DNA of 51,366 nucleotides from Oscillospiraceae bacterium (GTDB taxonomy: Bacteria; Bacillota; Clostridia; Oscillospirales; Ruminococcaceae), in NCBI GenBank assembly GCA_021769725.1, contig JAETSI010000021.1, positions 1 through 51,366 on the forward strand, written 5' to 3'. The stretch's first letter is position 1, and every line of letters starts with the position of its first letter. The notes beneath the pieces were generated by a model. It was not told the origin of the DNA. It made no database searches and saw only the letters and a list, made by a program, of their open reading frames with translations. The position numbers and the translations under genes were made by a program. This document shows positions 39,955 to 48,793 of the stretch, one piece after another.

Positions 39955-42765
39955 TCAATCAAAATACAATCTGCCCCATTTCCACTCAGGAGTCAGATAA
40001 CGTTCCTCAATGAAATTATCTTCTTCCATATCACAATATGCGCCCATTTTATTGAGCATCTCTTTTTCTTTTATATCCCAGAACATTACGCCCCTGAAAT
40101 CACATTCCCTGAATATATCCATCTGAGACACTACTTCAGTAAGAAAATCCGCGCTGAGCTTTTCTATGGAATCTGATTTTTTTCTGTATTTCCTTGCAAA
40201 TTGATCATATTCATCATCAATTTCAATAGACGGAATCGTTTTTATAAGTTTACCTGTCTCAAATTCAAAAATCAAAACTGCATCATCTGACAGAGCTTTA
40301 AAATATTTACCGTCATCAGAAATCTCTTCATAATAGAAAGTCTGATAACCCGACTCTTTAGCAATGCTTTTAAAAATGCTGTATTCCTTGACGATACGTT
40401 TTTCTTTCATATTCCACAAAACCACGTTTCCGTATTTATTAAAGACTATCAGCATTATATCACCGAAAACAGCGTAGGAATGATTATCCTCAAATTCAAG
40501 AAGCTGAAGATTAAATATTCGGGATTCGCTGAAATTACATGGATCGTCGCCTGAATATTTTGCATATGTCGGAAGATAGTTTTGAAAGGTCAGACCTCCG
40601 AAATCTACCCCGTTGATAACCTGATCACGTGATATCCACATAACTCTTATAACGTTATCGGCGGCACACGAATCCGGTACACCGTAATTTATATCGAGAA
40701 AAATATCAAGGAGCGTTCTATTATAAAAATATCTGTCATCGCTGGCATTTTTATAATCTCCGCTTATCTCGCCTATCATTCTCAAAGCATCATAATTATC
40801 CTCAAAATCGCAGCTTCTGCGAAACCAGCGATCTTTTATTTCCGCTTTTATGATATACTCAACTTTTTCTTCTCTCGATTCATTTCTGTATCCAACATAA
40901 ATAGCCTCTATCGCATTTAGTATATGCTTAGCCGCAAAGTAATCCCTGTAAAATTGATGTGTAAAATGCAGTCTGTGCGGCTCAGAATATGACACTTCAA
41001 CAAAGCTGATATTATTAATTATCAATTCAATGAAATCATTTCTGCTTCTGCTTTCAAGCAGGGCGTCCTTGTTTATTTTTCGTGGAGCTACCATATTCTG
41101 ATAAACTTGTTCATCATATATATAAAGATCTATCGCTGTGTCAATAGCATCAAGTACTTTTTGTCTCGTCACTTCAATATCTGTATAACTTTCAGGAAAA
41201 TATTTATAGACATACTCTTCAGTTTTCACCCGTTTCTTCTTTTTACTGTTTAAACTGGGTTCGAGCATTCGTTTACACACAAGCGGAAGTGCGAACTGAA
41301 CAATGAATCTGATCACTCCGCCGTCCTGTGCGTTATCTTTCCAGTTCATTATATACGAATCAATAACTTCTCCGCACTTATTCAGCTTATTCCCGTTTTT
41401 ATGACTTTCAAGATAGATCTCCAGAAATGTCGGTATTTTCAGGATCTCCATAAGAGCTTCATCATTTACTGCGTCATATTCGCTCTCTGTCTCTGATACA
41501 GCGGCAATGAGTTCAGAAGCCTGTATACCGCATAATTCCACGCATTTAAAATCGGCAAAAAGATCATACTGCGGAATTATTCTTCCGGAAATAATTATGC
41601 GCACATTTTTCCATTCGCTGACTATCCACATCAACTCACCTAAAAATGTTTCGTAAAGGTCGTATTTCATTTCGTTCATGCCGTCAAGCAGCAGAACATA
41701 TTTCGGGCGAAAATTATCGGGATCAGCTTTAAATTCACGGTCGATTATCGCCAACTGACGCAATATGCCGTCCTCTCCCTCGCATACGGTGCAGGTTTCG
41801 TATGTCTGATACTCATACTGATACTGATATTTCAGCAGGATATTCAGCAATATCCAACAGTTTCCCGAGCGGATCTTTTCATGTATCTCTCTTCTGTACT
41901 GATGAAGCGAAAAGTAAAAATTTATGGTATTTTCATTGCGGATGTAATTTCTCAGCAGCGTAGATTTTCCTGCGCCTCCTGTACCGTACAGAAAAACATT
42001 TCCCTGATCTGGAATTGCCGCTATCGTCTCATTTTCATGGCGTAATTCCGGAGTATATTTTATGTCGTCAGATTTCTGATGCTTTGCCCCGTCGCAGATA
42101 TTTTCAATAAGTCCTATCGGCAATTCAAAATTCATGGAATTTTCATCATCGAATCTTACCGCTCTGAAAGTTCTTCTTGCAGTTGCTTCAAACAGTTCTG
42201 TTTTTTCCGATTCAGCAGGATCATTATGAACGTGATACAGCAATCCCAACAAAAGAGCCTCAACGCAGATGCGCTTTGGATTTGCATAACTGCCGAAAAT
42301 TTTATTCTTTGGAATAAATTCCGAGCCGTACAAGATCCTGCTGATACTGCTGTCCTGACGAATGATCTGGAGCAAAGTATATACAAGCGAATCGAGCCTT
42401 TCACGGTCGATTATTTCATCGCATACGGACTGCATTTTCCGCAGATATACGGCAGCTTTTTCGGGATTTCCGATACATTTTTCAAATTCCGTAAAGCTCA
42501 GCTTTTCATATGGATAATAGCGTCCCTGCGGAAGAAACCGTCCTATCTTCTTGTCGATTTTGTGGTACGAATCCTGCTTGTTTACGTCATCATTGAAGCA
42601 AGCAAGGAGATTGCGCTCGTGAGTACGCTCATTGCCCTTGTTGTCGGCGATCACCTGCAACAATTTCACCAGAACCCTGCCGTTGCCGATCTTTCCGCTG
42701 CCTGTTATTTTGGAGTCGATTATCAGCGAGAGAAACACGTTCAGAGCCATTTTTACCTCAGACAT
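39955..42765 (-). CDS. NACHT-type STAND NTPase with C-terminal propeller-like repeats
   Basis: The 936-residue protein has an N-terminal region of about 240 residues without a recognisable domain. It then has the NACHT ATPase with Walker A GTGGAGKST (near residue 260), Walker B YVLLLDGMNEM (near 360), VRIIISGR, and the FTHQFYRDYFAAKHI motif. The last 300 residues include aromatic strands such as YAVFGDIMLIVFNKYGNVVLWNMKEKRI, WD40-like in pattern. Bacterial NACHT proteins often sense phage and abort infection; the same role here is inferred. ATG 42765 follows AGGAAAGGAAA; an upstream extension is rejected. Confidence 0.85.
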   Translation of the reverse strand: MSEVKMALNVFLSLIIDSKITGSGKIGNGRVLVKLLQVIADNKGNERTHERNLLACFNDDVNKQDSYHKIDKKIGRFLPQGRYYPYEKLSFTEFEKCIGNPEKAAVYLRKMQSVCDEIIDRERLDSLVYTLLQIIRQDSSISRILYGSEFIPKNKIFGSYANPKRICVEALLLGLLYHVHNDPAESEKTELFEATARRTFRAVRFDDENSMNFELPIGLIENICDGAKHQKSDDIKYTPELRHENETIAAIPDQGNVFLYGTGGAGKSTLLRNYIRNENTINFYFSLHQYRREIHEKIRSGNCWILLNILLKYQYQYEYQTYETCTVCEGEDGILRQLAIIDREFKADPDNFRPKYVLLLDGMNEMKYDLYETFLGELMWIVSEWKNVRIIISGRIIPQYDLFADFKCVELCGIQASELIAAVSETESEYDAVNDEALMEILKIPTFLEIYLESHKNGNKLNKCGEVIDSYIMNWKDNAQDGGVIRFIVQFALPLVCKRMLEPSLNSKKKKRVKTEEYVYKYFPESYTDIEVTRQKVLDAIDTAIDLYIYDEQVYQNMVAPRKINKDALLESRSRNDFIELIINNISFVEVSYSEPHRLHFTHQFYRDYFAAKHILNAIEAIYVGYRNESREEKVEYIIKAEIKDRWFRRSCDFEDNYDALRMIGEISGDYKNASDDRYFYNRTLLDIFLDINYGVPDSCAADNVIRVMWISRDQVINGVDFGGLTFQNYLPTYAKYSGDDPCNFSESRIFNLQLLEFEDNHSYAVFGDIMLIVFNKYGNVVLWNMKEKRIVKEYSIFKSIAKESGYQTFYYEEISDDGKYFKALSDDAVLIFEFETGKLIKTIPSIEIDDEYDQFARKYRKKSDSIEKLSADFLTEVVSQMDIFRECDFRGVMFWDIKEKEMLNKMGAYCDMEEDNFIEERYLTPEWKWGRLYFD

Positions 42766-42780
42766 TTTATTTTCCTTTCC

Positions 42781-42810
42781 TGCGGACAAATTCTGCATTT
42801 TCAGGGACAA
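42781..42810. repeat. 30-bp direct repeat, copy 1
   Basis: 27 of 30 bases match 43727-43756 (TGCGGACAAATT...GGGACAA). This copy lies just upstream of the NACHT start. Confidence 0.75.
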
Positions 42811-42827
42811 GTTTTTTAAAAAAAATC

Positions 42828-42856
42828 TTGACATTTGTTCGTGAATATGATATGAT
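42828..42856 (+). promoter_or_regulatory. Promoter of a small RNA candidate
   Basis: TTGACA (42828-42833), 17 bp, TATGAT (42851-42856), close to consensus, divergent from the NACHT gene. Confidence 0.8.
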
Positions 42857-42862
42857 ATAAGC

Positions 42863-42930
42863 ATACAAAGGAACTTAACAGCCAATGAGACATTGACCCT
42901 ACAGGGTAACTATGTCTTGTTGGCTTTTTT
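42863..42930 (+). ncRNA. Candidate small RNA with terminator
   Basis: From the promoter a short transcript of about 70 nt would end in a hairpin: GCCAATGAGACAT (42881-42893) with ATGTCTTGTTGGC (42912-42924), an inner CCC-TACA-GGG, then TTTTTT. Two positions pair as G-T wobbles. No open frame is present. I do not recognise the family. Confidence 0.6.
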
Positions 42931-42966
42931 GTTCCTTTTTTTGCATTTCCAGAATCTTGAAAACTT

Positions 42967-43130
42967 AGAACCTGTCCACATAGAAATTATGTGCGGATTT
43001 TCGAGCATAATTTTGACGAGGGCAAGGCGAAAAAGCGAAAGCATACTTGATGTATGGTGAGCTTTTTCAACGCAGCAATCGGCAAAATTTGCCGAAAAGA
43101 CGTGCGGAATTTCCTATGTGGACAGGTTCT
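42967..43130. mobile_element. MITE-like 164-bp element
   Basis: Terminal inverted repeats AGAACCTGTCCACATAG (42967-42983) and CTATGTGGACAGGTTCT (43114-43130) bound non-coding sequence with smaller internal palindromes such as GGCAAAATTTGCC. Confidence 0.75.
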
Positions 43131-43200
43131 TAATAGAGCGTCGTGAGACACACATGGCTCGATGAGCCGATTTGAAATTGATAATAAGGAGGTCTTTTAT

Positions 43201-43668
43201 ATGGACGAATCATTTGAAGAACTGTTCGCCAAGTTTCAGCAACCGACAAACGGTGAACTGAAGGAGGAATTGATTGAAAAAATAATGGATATGACAGATA
43301 GCCCATTATATGGACATTATATCAAACCTCGTGAGGGTGTGATGATTGACAACCAATTGATCAAAAACCGCTCTTTCTATAGAGAGCATTTTCTTAGTGC
43401 AGTCATAACAAACACCAAATTCAAGAATTGTACGTTCTTTTGTGTGTCAACGTGGCTTAGTACAATATTCGAGAATTGCGTGTTTGAGAATTGTCGGTTT
43501 ATCAATTGCTCAATGGAAAATACTTACCTTGAAAATGTTGCGTTTATCAAGTGCAATATTTTCGACAGCTGTATTAAATCCATGGGCTCGAAAATCCTGA
43601 GTGTGTGGAGAATTGGCTGTAAGACGAAATATCGGCAACTGAAAAAATATGAGGAGTTGTTTTTGTAA
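43201..43668 (+). CDS. Pentapeptide repeat-like protein
   Basis: The 155-residue protein has a run of repeating strands in the middle (SAVITNTKFKNCTFFCVSTW, TIFENCVFENCRFINCSMENTYLENVAFIKCNIFDSC), fitting the quadrilateral beta-helix of pentapeptide proteins. Its N-terminus is an acidic helix. Some family members mimic DNA or protect gyrase; no specific role can be assigned. The ATG follows AAGGAGG, and a terminator lies at 43678-43702. Confidence 0.8.
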   Translation: MDESFEELFAKFQQPTNGELKEELIEKIMDMTDSPLYGHYIKPREGVMIDNQLIKNRSFYREHFLSAVITNTKFKNCTFFCVSTWLSTIFENCVFENCRFINCSMENTYLENVAFIKCNIFDSCIKSMGSKILSVWRIGCKTKYRQLKKYEELFL

Positions 43669-43677
43669 ATGTGCGGT

Positions 43678-43702
43678 GAGGAGCTTTCGCTCCTCTTTTT
43701 TT
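43678..43702 (+). terminator. Terminator after the pentapeptide gene
   Basis: GAGGAGC-TTTC-GCTCCTC followed by seven T. Confidence 0.9.
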
Positions 43703-43726
43703 AGGCAATTTTCAAAAAATTCTCTC

Positions 43727-43756
43727 TGCGGACAAATTTCGCATTTTCGGGGACAA
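43727..43756. repeat. 30-bp direct repeat, copy 2
   Basis: Matches copy 1 at 42781-42810. Together they bracket about 0.95 kb with the small RNA candidate, MITE-like element and pentapeptide gene. Confidence 0.75.
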
Positions 43757-44060
43757 ATTCTTCCTATTTCCGTGATATAATCAACTTGACCGGAAATATT
43801 TTCTTTATTTTATCATACGGCTGTGTGGTTGTCAAGATATAAAAATAGCCGCAAATTTCTTCCATTTGCGACACGCATCTCACTTAATAAATTATACTAT
43901 ATTTGTCGAAATAAGTCAAGCATTTTCAGAAATTTTATACAAACAACAGTACTATTTTAGTGATATGCACAATAAAAATTCGTTTGTTTTGTCAATTATG
44001 CTACAGGTCAGAAGTATATCAGCCGTCATGATTCTGGTCGAAAAATTCAGGAGGGAGACT
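43757..44060. other. AT-rich intergenic stretch before the integrase
   Basis: The frame starting at 43866 is in frame with the integrase, but it has no ribosome-binding site and lacks integrase homology. A weak TTGACC-17-TTTATC pair near 43787 could be a promoter. Confidence 0.4.
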
Positions 44061-45131
44061 ATGCCACGAAAGGGAGAGAACATTTATAAACGTAGGGACG
44101 GTCGCTGGGAAGGTCGATACAAGATCGGAACAGCGAAATATCGCTCAATTTACGGAAAAACCTATCAGGAAGTCAAAGAAAAATTGCTTGTTTTCAAAGC
44201 TGCTCCCGTGCCGACAAATTCATCGGGAAAGCTGACGGTAAATGAGCTTTTTGAAGAGTGGCTTTCCGCTGTGAAATTAAAGGTCAAGGAGTCAACCTAC
44301 GCCAATTACAGAATGAAAGCGGACAAGCATATTCTGCCTGAATTTGGCGATATACGGTACGAAAATCTGACGGTTCAGATGCTTCATAACTTCATTGAAA
44401 AGAAGCTGGAAATCGGGCTTTCCGCAAAATATGTATCTGATATCGTCATCGTTTTTAAATCAATGGCAAAATATATTTCGAGAGTTCACGGCTTCAGAAA
44501 TCCGATCGCCGACGTGATTCTTCCCAAAGTCACGAAAAAAGAAATGAAATTATTTTCGGATATTCAGCAGAAAAAGCTATGCGAATATATTCTAAAAAAT
44601 CCCTATAATACGTCGATTGGCGTGCTTCTCAGCTTGTATACGGGACTTCGTATCGGCGAAATATGCGGTCTGAAATGGAACGATATAGATTTTGAAAAAA
44701 GCATTCTGACCGTCAGACGAACAGTCCAACGCATTCGCACAGGAGTGCATGGAACTCGTCTGATAGTCGATACTCCGAAAAGCCGTTCCTCCCAGAGGTC
44801 TATCCCGATTCCTGCGTTTATTATTGATATGCTGCGGAAATTCCGCAAATGTGACGATTTTTATATTCTGTCGGGAAGCGATAAAATCATCGAACCTCGC
44901 ACGATGCAGCGAAAATTCAAGTCAATTCTGAAAAAAGCAGAATTGCCGTCGATCAACTATCACAGTCTGCGCCATATGTTTGCGACAAATTGCATTCAGC
45001 TCGGATTCGATGTGAAAACGTTGTCCGAAATTTTAGGTCATGCTTCTGTTGAAACTACGCTGAATCGATATGTTCATTCGTCTATGGAACGCAAGGTTCA
45101 GTGCATGAACCTTTTGAAAATCGCTGCATAA
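44061..45131 (+). CDS. int: Tyrosine recombinase / phage-type integrase
   Basis: The 356-residue protein has an N-terminal arm-binding AP2-like domain (GENIYKRRDGRWEGRYKIG), a core-binding helical domain (TVNELFEEWLSAVKLKVKESTYANYRMKADKHILPEFG), and the catalytic domain with Arg (YTGLRIGEICGLKW), HSLRH, GHAS and the nucleophile Tyr (LNRYVHSS). All active-site residues are present. ATG 44061 follows CAGGAGGGAG. It probably integrated the second element into tRNA-Met; the element end at 37.85 kb and the TTGATGTAC repeats fit. Confidence 0.92.
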   Translation: MPRKGENIYKRRDGRWEGRYKIGTAKYRSIYGKTYQEVKEKLLVFKAAPVPTNSSGKLTVNELFEEWLSAVKLKVKESTYANYRMKADKHILPEFGDIRYENLTVQMLHNFIEKKLEIGLSAKYVSDIVIVFKSMAKYISRVHGFRNPIADVILPKVTKKEMKLFSDIQQKKLCEYILKNPYNTSIGVLLSLYTGLRIGEICGLKWNDIDFEKSILTVRRTVQRIRTGVHGTRLIVDTPKSRSSQRSIPIPAFIIDMLRKFRKCDDFYILSGSDKIIEPRTMQRKFKSILKKAELPSINYHSLRHMFATNCIQLGFDVKTLSEILGHASVETTLNRYVHSSMERKVQCMNLLKIAA

Positions 45132-45303
45132 AAATTTTATTTGCCGTCAGAATTATCGTCAGATATTTCTTGAAATCCGCTATATTACGCTGATAATCGC
45201 CACGATGACGTTAATGGAAGAAATTTGCGGTAAGTGTAGTTTAGTATTGTTTGAAATAATTATACCATATTTGTTCTTCGTTGTCATTCAGGAGTGATTG
45301 GAA

Positions 45304-45447
45304 ATGTTGAGTATTTTAAAAAAATTGAAATGCAGAAAATGTCCGTATCATCTCGGACTTATAAAATTTACTGTTAACCCTTGCCTGAATTGCAAAGTGT
45401 ATGGAGGAAAAAATTCTCCGCCAAAACTTGATTTTATCCAAAAATGA
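45304..45447 (+). CDS. Very small cysteine-rich protein
   Basis: A 47-residue open frame (MLSILKKLKCRKCPYHLG...VNPCLNCKVYGG) with two CxxC pairs, suggesting a zinc ribbon. AGGAG lies 9 nt upstream. The next gene starts 9 nt after its stop. Function unknown. Confidence 0.65.
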   Translation: MLSILKKLKCRKCPYHLGLIKFTVNPCLNCKVYGGKNSPPKLDFIQK

Positions 45448-45456
45448 GGTGCACCT

Positions 45457-45672
45457 ATGGGAATATTGACGATTGACAGAAACTTACGCAGATGCGTTCT
45501 GTGCAGATACTGGAACGGAGCTATCGGCAGCACCACTATACAAGTACATATCGGCGGCAGTACTTTCAGTTTTGAAAGCAGTGAAAAGCATTCCTGCTTT
45601 AAAAAGGGACGAGGAATGGTTACAACGGCAATTCAGGAATGTCCTTACTTTTTGCCGAGATATTATGATTAG
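45457..45672 (+). CDS. Small cysteine-containing protein
   Basis: The 71-residue protein (RRCVLCRYWNGAIGSTTIQVH ... SCFKKGRGMVTTAIQECPYFLPRYYD) has four cysteines that could bind zinc or iron. GAGGTG precedes the ATG. It overlaps a longer frame at 45473 whose true start is downstream. Position between two small genes suggests one operon. Confidence 0.65.
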   Translation: MGILTIDRNLRRCVLCRYWNGAIGSTTIQVHIGGSTFSFESSEKHSCFKKGRGMVTTAIQECPYFLPRYYD

Positions 45673-45685
45673 AAAGGATGTTATT

Positions 45686-45952
45686 ATGGATATTCAAGAC
45701 GCACTGTCAGGACTTAAAGATGCTTTATCAGAACTTGAAGATGTTTGCGCGGATATTGGAATGATTTCAGGAACGTTATCATTCTTCATTCGTATGTACA
45801 ACGAGTATGACAATGAATCTTTAGTTGATGAGTTTTATGTGTTGTGGAAACAAATTTACAACGAGTTGGCTTCACCTGATGAGGTTTTGAAGTATATGGC
45901 GATAAAGTTAATAATTGACGAAAGAGAATTGTTTGGATTTGACTTTGAATAA
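45686..45952 (+). CDS. Acidic hypothetical protein
   Basis: The 88-residue protein starts after AGAAAGGATG; the longer frame to 45473 runs over the previous gene and is rejected. It is helical and acidic (DIQDALSGLKDALSELEDVCADIG ... DERELFGFDFE). No motif recognised. It is likely part of the 45.3-51.2 kb gene run. Confidence 0.6.
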   Translation: MDIQDALSGLKDALSELEDVCADIGMISGTLSFFIRMYNEYDNESLVDEFYVLWKQIYNELASPDEVLKYMAIKLIIDERELFGFDFE

Positions 45953-45971
45953 TTATAAAGGATAGAGAAAT

Positions 45972-46799
45972 ATGAAAAAAGAAAAATTAATCGTTGATAT
46001 TATACAAAAATCAACAAGTAAGATTCCAAGTAATGCAATAAGAAATGATCGAATTTTAAGAAAATTCTTTGATATAGTACCCCAAACAGGTTATATATCG
46101 AAAGAAGACTATGACAACATTATGATTTTTGTAGAAGAATTTAAACTTGACAAACCTCAAAATCTGGTAAAATGGTTAGTTGATCTTCATTTTGCCGGAA
46201 TTGAATCAATTAATGAGGGAATTGCAAATGTAAGACGGGATTTATTGACTTCTGAAATAACGAAAATCAGATCGGTTTGGGACAAGATCCAAGACATTGA
46301 CTGCTTTGATGATAGAAATTCATTATTAAAGCAATATTCAGATGAACTTATGAGTGTAATTAGCAACATAGAAGGAAAAATATCTGATTACATTGCGGAA
46401 ATCGATCGCATTGATAATCTGCCAAGATATAAATTCTTTTTACAGGCTAATTTTAATAAATCAAAGGTAACCACTTCTGTGCAATTGACAAAGGCAGCAT
46501 TGCAAGCATACTTTGAGGCTTTGAATATACAAGCTTTAATTGCCAACGAACGGCACGGAATCAATTCGACTTATCAAAAAAATTATCTTGGGAATAAACT
46601 CGATTTTATTGAAAAGTTACCGATTTCTCTTGTGTATTCGTATGACAGGTACAAAGACGAAGCATTTTGGAATCGATCAAAATTAAAAGGAAATATCAAT
46701 AAGATAAAGGAAATTTCAGTTAAACTTGAGCAATATCTTGAATGTAACAGCGAGACGGAAATTGAAGATTTTGAAGAAGAAATTGATTATAGTTGTTAA
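45972..46799 (+). CDS. Hypothetical helical protein
   Basis: The 275-residue protein is helical throughout, with no transmembrane segment and no recognised catalytic motif. A YKFFLQANFNKSKVTTSVQLTKAALQAYFEAL stretch and a C-terminal acidic tail (ETEIEDFEEEIDY) stand out. It lies in an AT-rich operon-like run with close spacing. It may act with the next two proteins; the family is not recognised. Confidence 0.6.
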   Translation: MKKEKLIVDIIQKSTSKIPSNAIRNDRILRKFFDIVPQTGYISKEDYDNIMIFVEEFKLDKPQNLVKWLVDLHFAGIESINEGIANVRRDLLTSEITKIRSVWDKIQDIDCFDDRNSLLKQYSDELMSVISNIEGKISDYIAEIDRIDNLPRYKFFLQANFNKSKVTTSVQLTKAALQAYFEALNIQALIANERHGINSTYQKNYLGNKLDFIEKLPISLVYSYDRYKDEAFWNRSKLKGNINKIKEISVKLEQYLECNSETEIEDFEEEIDYSC

Positions 46800-46813
46800 A
46801 AAGGAGAAAAAAT

Positions 46814-47104
46814 ATGGGAAATAATAATGGAACTAAAAATGGTGGCTATGGTTCTATGGATAGTGATGCGAACGCTGGAATAGGCTTACTTGCAGCGATA
46901 CTTATGGGTGCTGGTACAATAGCAGCTAAAAAATCGTATGACAGCAAACAATCAGCTGAACTTGAACGTAAACTTAATGAAGTCCGTTATGAACTATCAA
47001 AGAAAAAAGGTAATATCTTCAGAGAAGCATGGTATGCTTCTGAGATAGAAGAACTTGAAGAACAAGAAAGAAAATTGCTCGCTGAGATTAAGAAACTAAA
47101 ATAA
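46814..47104 (+). CDS. Small membrane protein with coiled coil
   Basis: The 96-residue protein starts after AAGGAGAAAA. A hydrophobic glycine-rich segment (AGIGLLAAILMGAGTIAAKK, residues 22-41) is followed by a charged coiled coil (SAELERKLNEVRYELSKKKG ... EIEELEEQERKLLAEIKKLK). It probably inserts in the membrane with the coiled coil in the cytoplasm. Function unknown. Confidence 0.65.
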   Translation: MGNNNGTKNGGYGSMDSDANAGIGLLAAILMGAGTIAAKKSYDSKQSAELERKLNEVRYELSKKKGNIFREAWYASEIEELEEQERKLLAEIKKLK

Positions 47105-47116
47105 AAGGAGAATACT

Positions 47117-48292
47117 ATGGAATTTTCAATTTATTCACCGGAAATATCAACAAGCTCTTCAAGAATAGTTCAGGAATCAATAAACATCGGACAAGGCGTG
47201 TCAGCTTACGGAATGCTCGCAGCTTTTCTCGACAACAATATCGCTAATATAGATCTGCTTGCTGAATATATTGGTGATCTGGCAGCTCAAAAGAGAGTAA
47301 GATCAACGTATGACAAACAGCATTTCGATAATAATTCAAAATACAGAACATTTCTTAATAGAAATATTTATCTTAATAAGGAAAAAGTTGATTCAATGCA
47401 GGAAGATCGTTTTATTACGGGATTTCTTGTGCGAACAGCGGCAGAAGCTGCCATTAAATATGGAGCGAGAGCAATAGGAAAATGGGCAAATCAAAAAGAT
47501 ATTTTCATTACCTGTGAACAATTGTATTCCATCCTTGTCGCTTATATATGTAATGCGAAAAAAGGGGCAAATGTAAACAGAGCCAAAATCGAACTGAATA
47601 AAATCAGAAATACATTTCCCCTTAATAAATTGGATAGGATAAAAATAGCTGAAAAATACAATACAGGAACTTTTAGTTTGGATCGCATTGAAACAAGTTC
47701 AATATTGACCAAAAGCAATGAATCTGTACGTAATGCTCTTGCTTTTTATTTAACATCCTTAAGCAGACACCTTTACGGCGCAGACAGTTCATCAGACGAA
47801 TCCGTTCTGGATATGTACAGTCTCATTGAGTTAAATGGACATTACGGAAAAGAATTAAATAATGAAAATGAATATCAATATGACACTATTGCTGCCGATC
47901 AGACAGCATATTTGCAGATATCAAGGGGAATTATGAAGAATATGTTCAAAGATTCTCCTCATATTGATCTGGGCAAAATCAATGCAAGGTCGCAGGAGCT
48001 TGCTCAATATGATCCGTATTCAATTCGCAGAAAGAAAATAAAAGGGACTGCCAAAGGCGGTGCGCTTACTATCGGAGGAATAATCACAAGTAATCCTGAA
48101 ATAGCTCTAAGTGGGTTAGCAACGGCTCTTTCTCAGTTTACGCAGAGCGACGAAGTTCTTCAATTATCAAAAGATGCTATGAAAAAATGGGGAATCGGAG
48201 GTAATGAATTTGATCTCATTACTGACGATTCAAGCAGCATTCTTTCAAAGAGCAGCGAAAGCGATTTAAGTAATAAAAACATTCAAAATTAA
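47117..48292 (+). CDS. Hypothetical protein with C-terminal hydrophobic region
   Basis: The 391-residue protein starts after AAAAGGAG. It is mostly helical. A region near residues 317-338 (KGGALTIGGIITSNPEIALSGLATALS) is glycine-rich and weakly hydrophobic and might associate with membranes. No known motif is seen. It is flanked by two small membrane-linked genes. Confidence 0.6.
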   Translation: MEFSIYSPEISTSSSRIVQESINIGQGVSAYGMLAAFLDNNIANIDLLAEYIGDLAAQKRVRSTYDKQHFDNNSKYRTFLNRNIYLNKEKVDSMQEDRFITGFLVRTAAEAAIKYGARAIGKWANQKDIFITCEQLYSILVAYICNAKKGANVNRAKIELNKIRNTFPLNKLDRIKIAEKYNTGTFSLDRIETSSILTKSNESVRNALAFYLTSLSRHLYGADSSSDESVLDMYSLIELNGHYGKELNNENEYQYDTIAADQTAYLQISRGIMKNMFKDSPHIDLGKINARSQELAQYDPYSIRRKKIKGTAKGGALTIGGIITSNPEIALSGLATALSQFTQSDEVLQLSKDAMKKWGIGGNEFDLITDDSSSILSKSSESDLSNKNIQN

Positions 48293-48300
48293 TAAGAACC

Positions 48301-48774
48301 ATGAAATGCAATTATAAAATCTACGAAACTGAAACAGAAACAGATACCAAATTCATAGAAGAATCGCTTGTAAGACAAGTCAAAGAGAATTTTGTCCCGA
48401 AAGCGGTTATACGACCGAAAGTATCTGTGAAAAAGGACGTACTGAAACTAAGCATATCCTCAATAATAATATTGATATTATCGGTCGTTCTTTGCGTATC
48501 AAACCTTTTATCAATGGCAATATCCTTGACTTTCTGCATATTTATAGGGATAATATGGCTGATTATCAATTCAAAGAAACTGATAATCACCACGATAATA
48601 ATATATCAGAAATATGCTCCCGAATATGTGAGAAATTCATGCGTATTCGAGCCGTGCTGCTCCGAATATATGAAAAAGGCAATCACCAGATATGGTACGC
48701 TTAAAGGTACTATTAAAGGCATAAAACGAATCATGCGATGCCATTATCCCAACGGCGGCATTGATGAAATATAA
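48301..48774 (+). CDS. YidD-domain membrane protein
   Basis: The 157-residue protein has an N-terminal cytoplasmic part, two transmembrane helices (residues 50-90, SISSIIILILSVVLCVSNLL and MAISLTFCIFIGIIWLII), and a C-terminal YidD domain: IYQKYAPEYVRNSCVFEPCCSEYMKKAITRYG then GIKRIMRCHYPNGGIDEI. YidD aids membrane protein insertion with YidC, but normally lacks the added membrane segments. Housekeeping yidD lies near rnpA/yidC; this copy is on a mobile element. The ribosome-binding site is weak. Confidence 0.85.
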   Translation: MKCNYKIYETETETDTKFIEESLVRQVKENFVPKAVIRPKVSVKKDVLKLSISSIIILILSVVLCVSNLLSMAISLTFCIFIGIIWLIINSKKLIITTIIIYQKYAPEYVRNSCVFEPCCSEYMKKAITRYGTLKGTIKGIKRIMRCHYPNGGIDEI

Positions 48775-48793
48775 TTTTCAGGAGGGTTTTATT

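Noticed and set aside
43866..44060. N-terminal extension of the tyrosine integrase
   Set aside because: Homology starts at the ATG 44061, which has a strong ribosome-binding site; the extension is AT-rich non-coding sequence.
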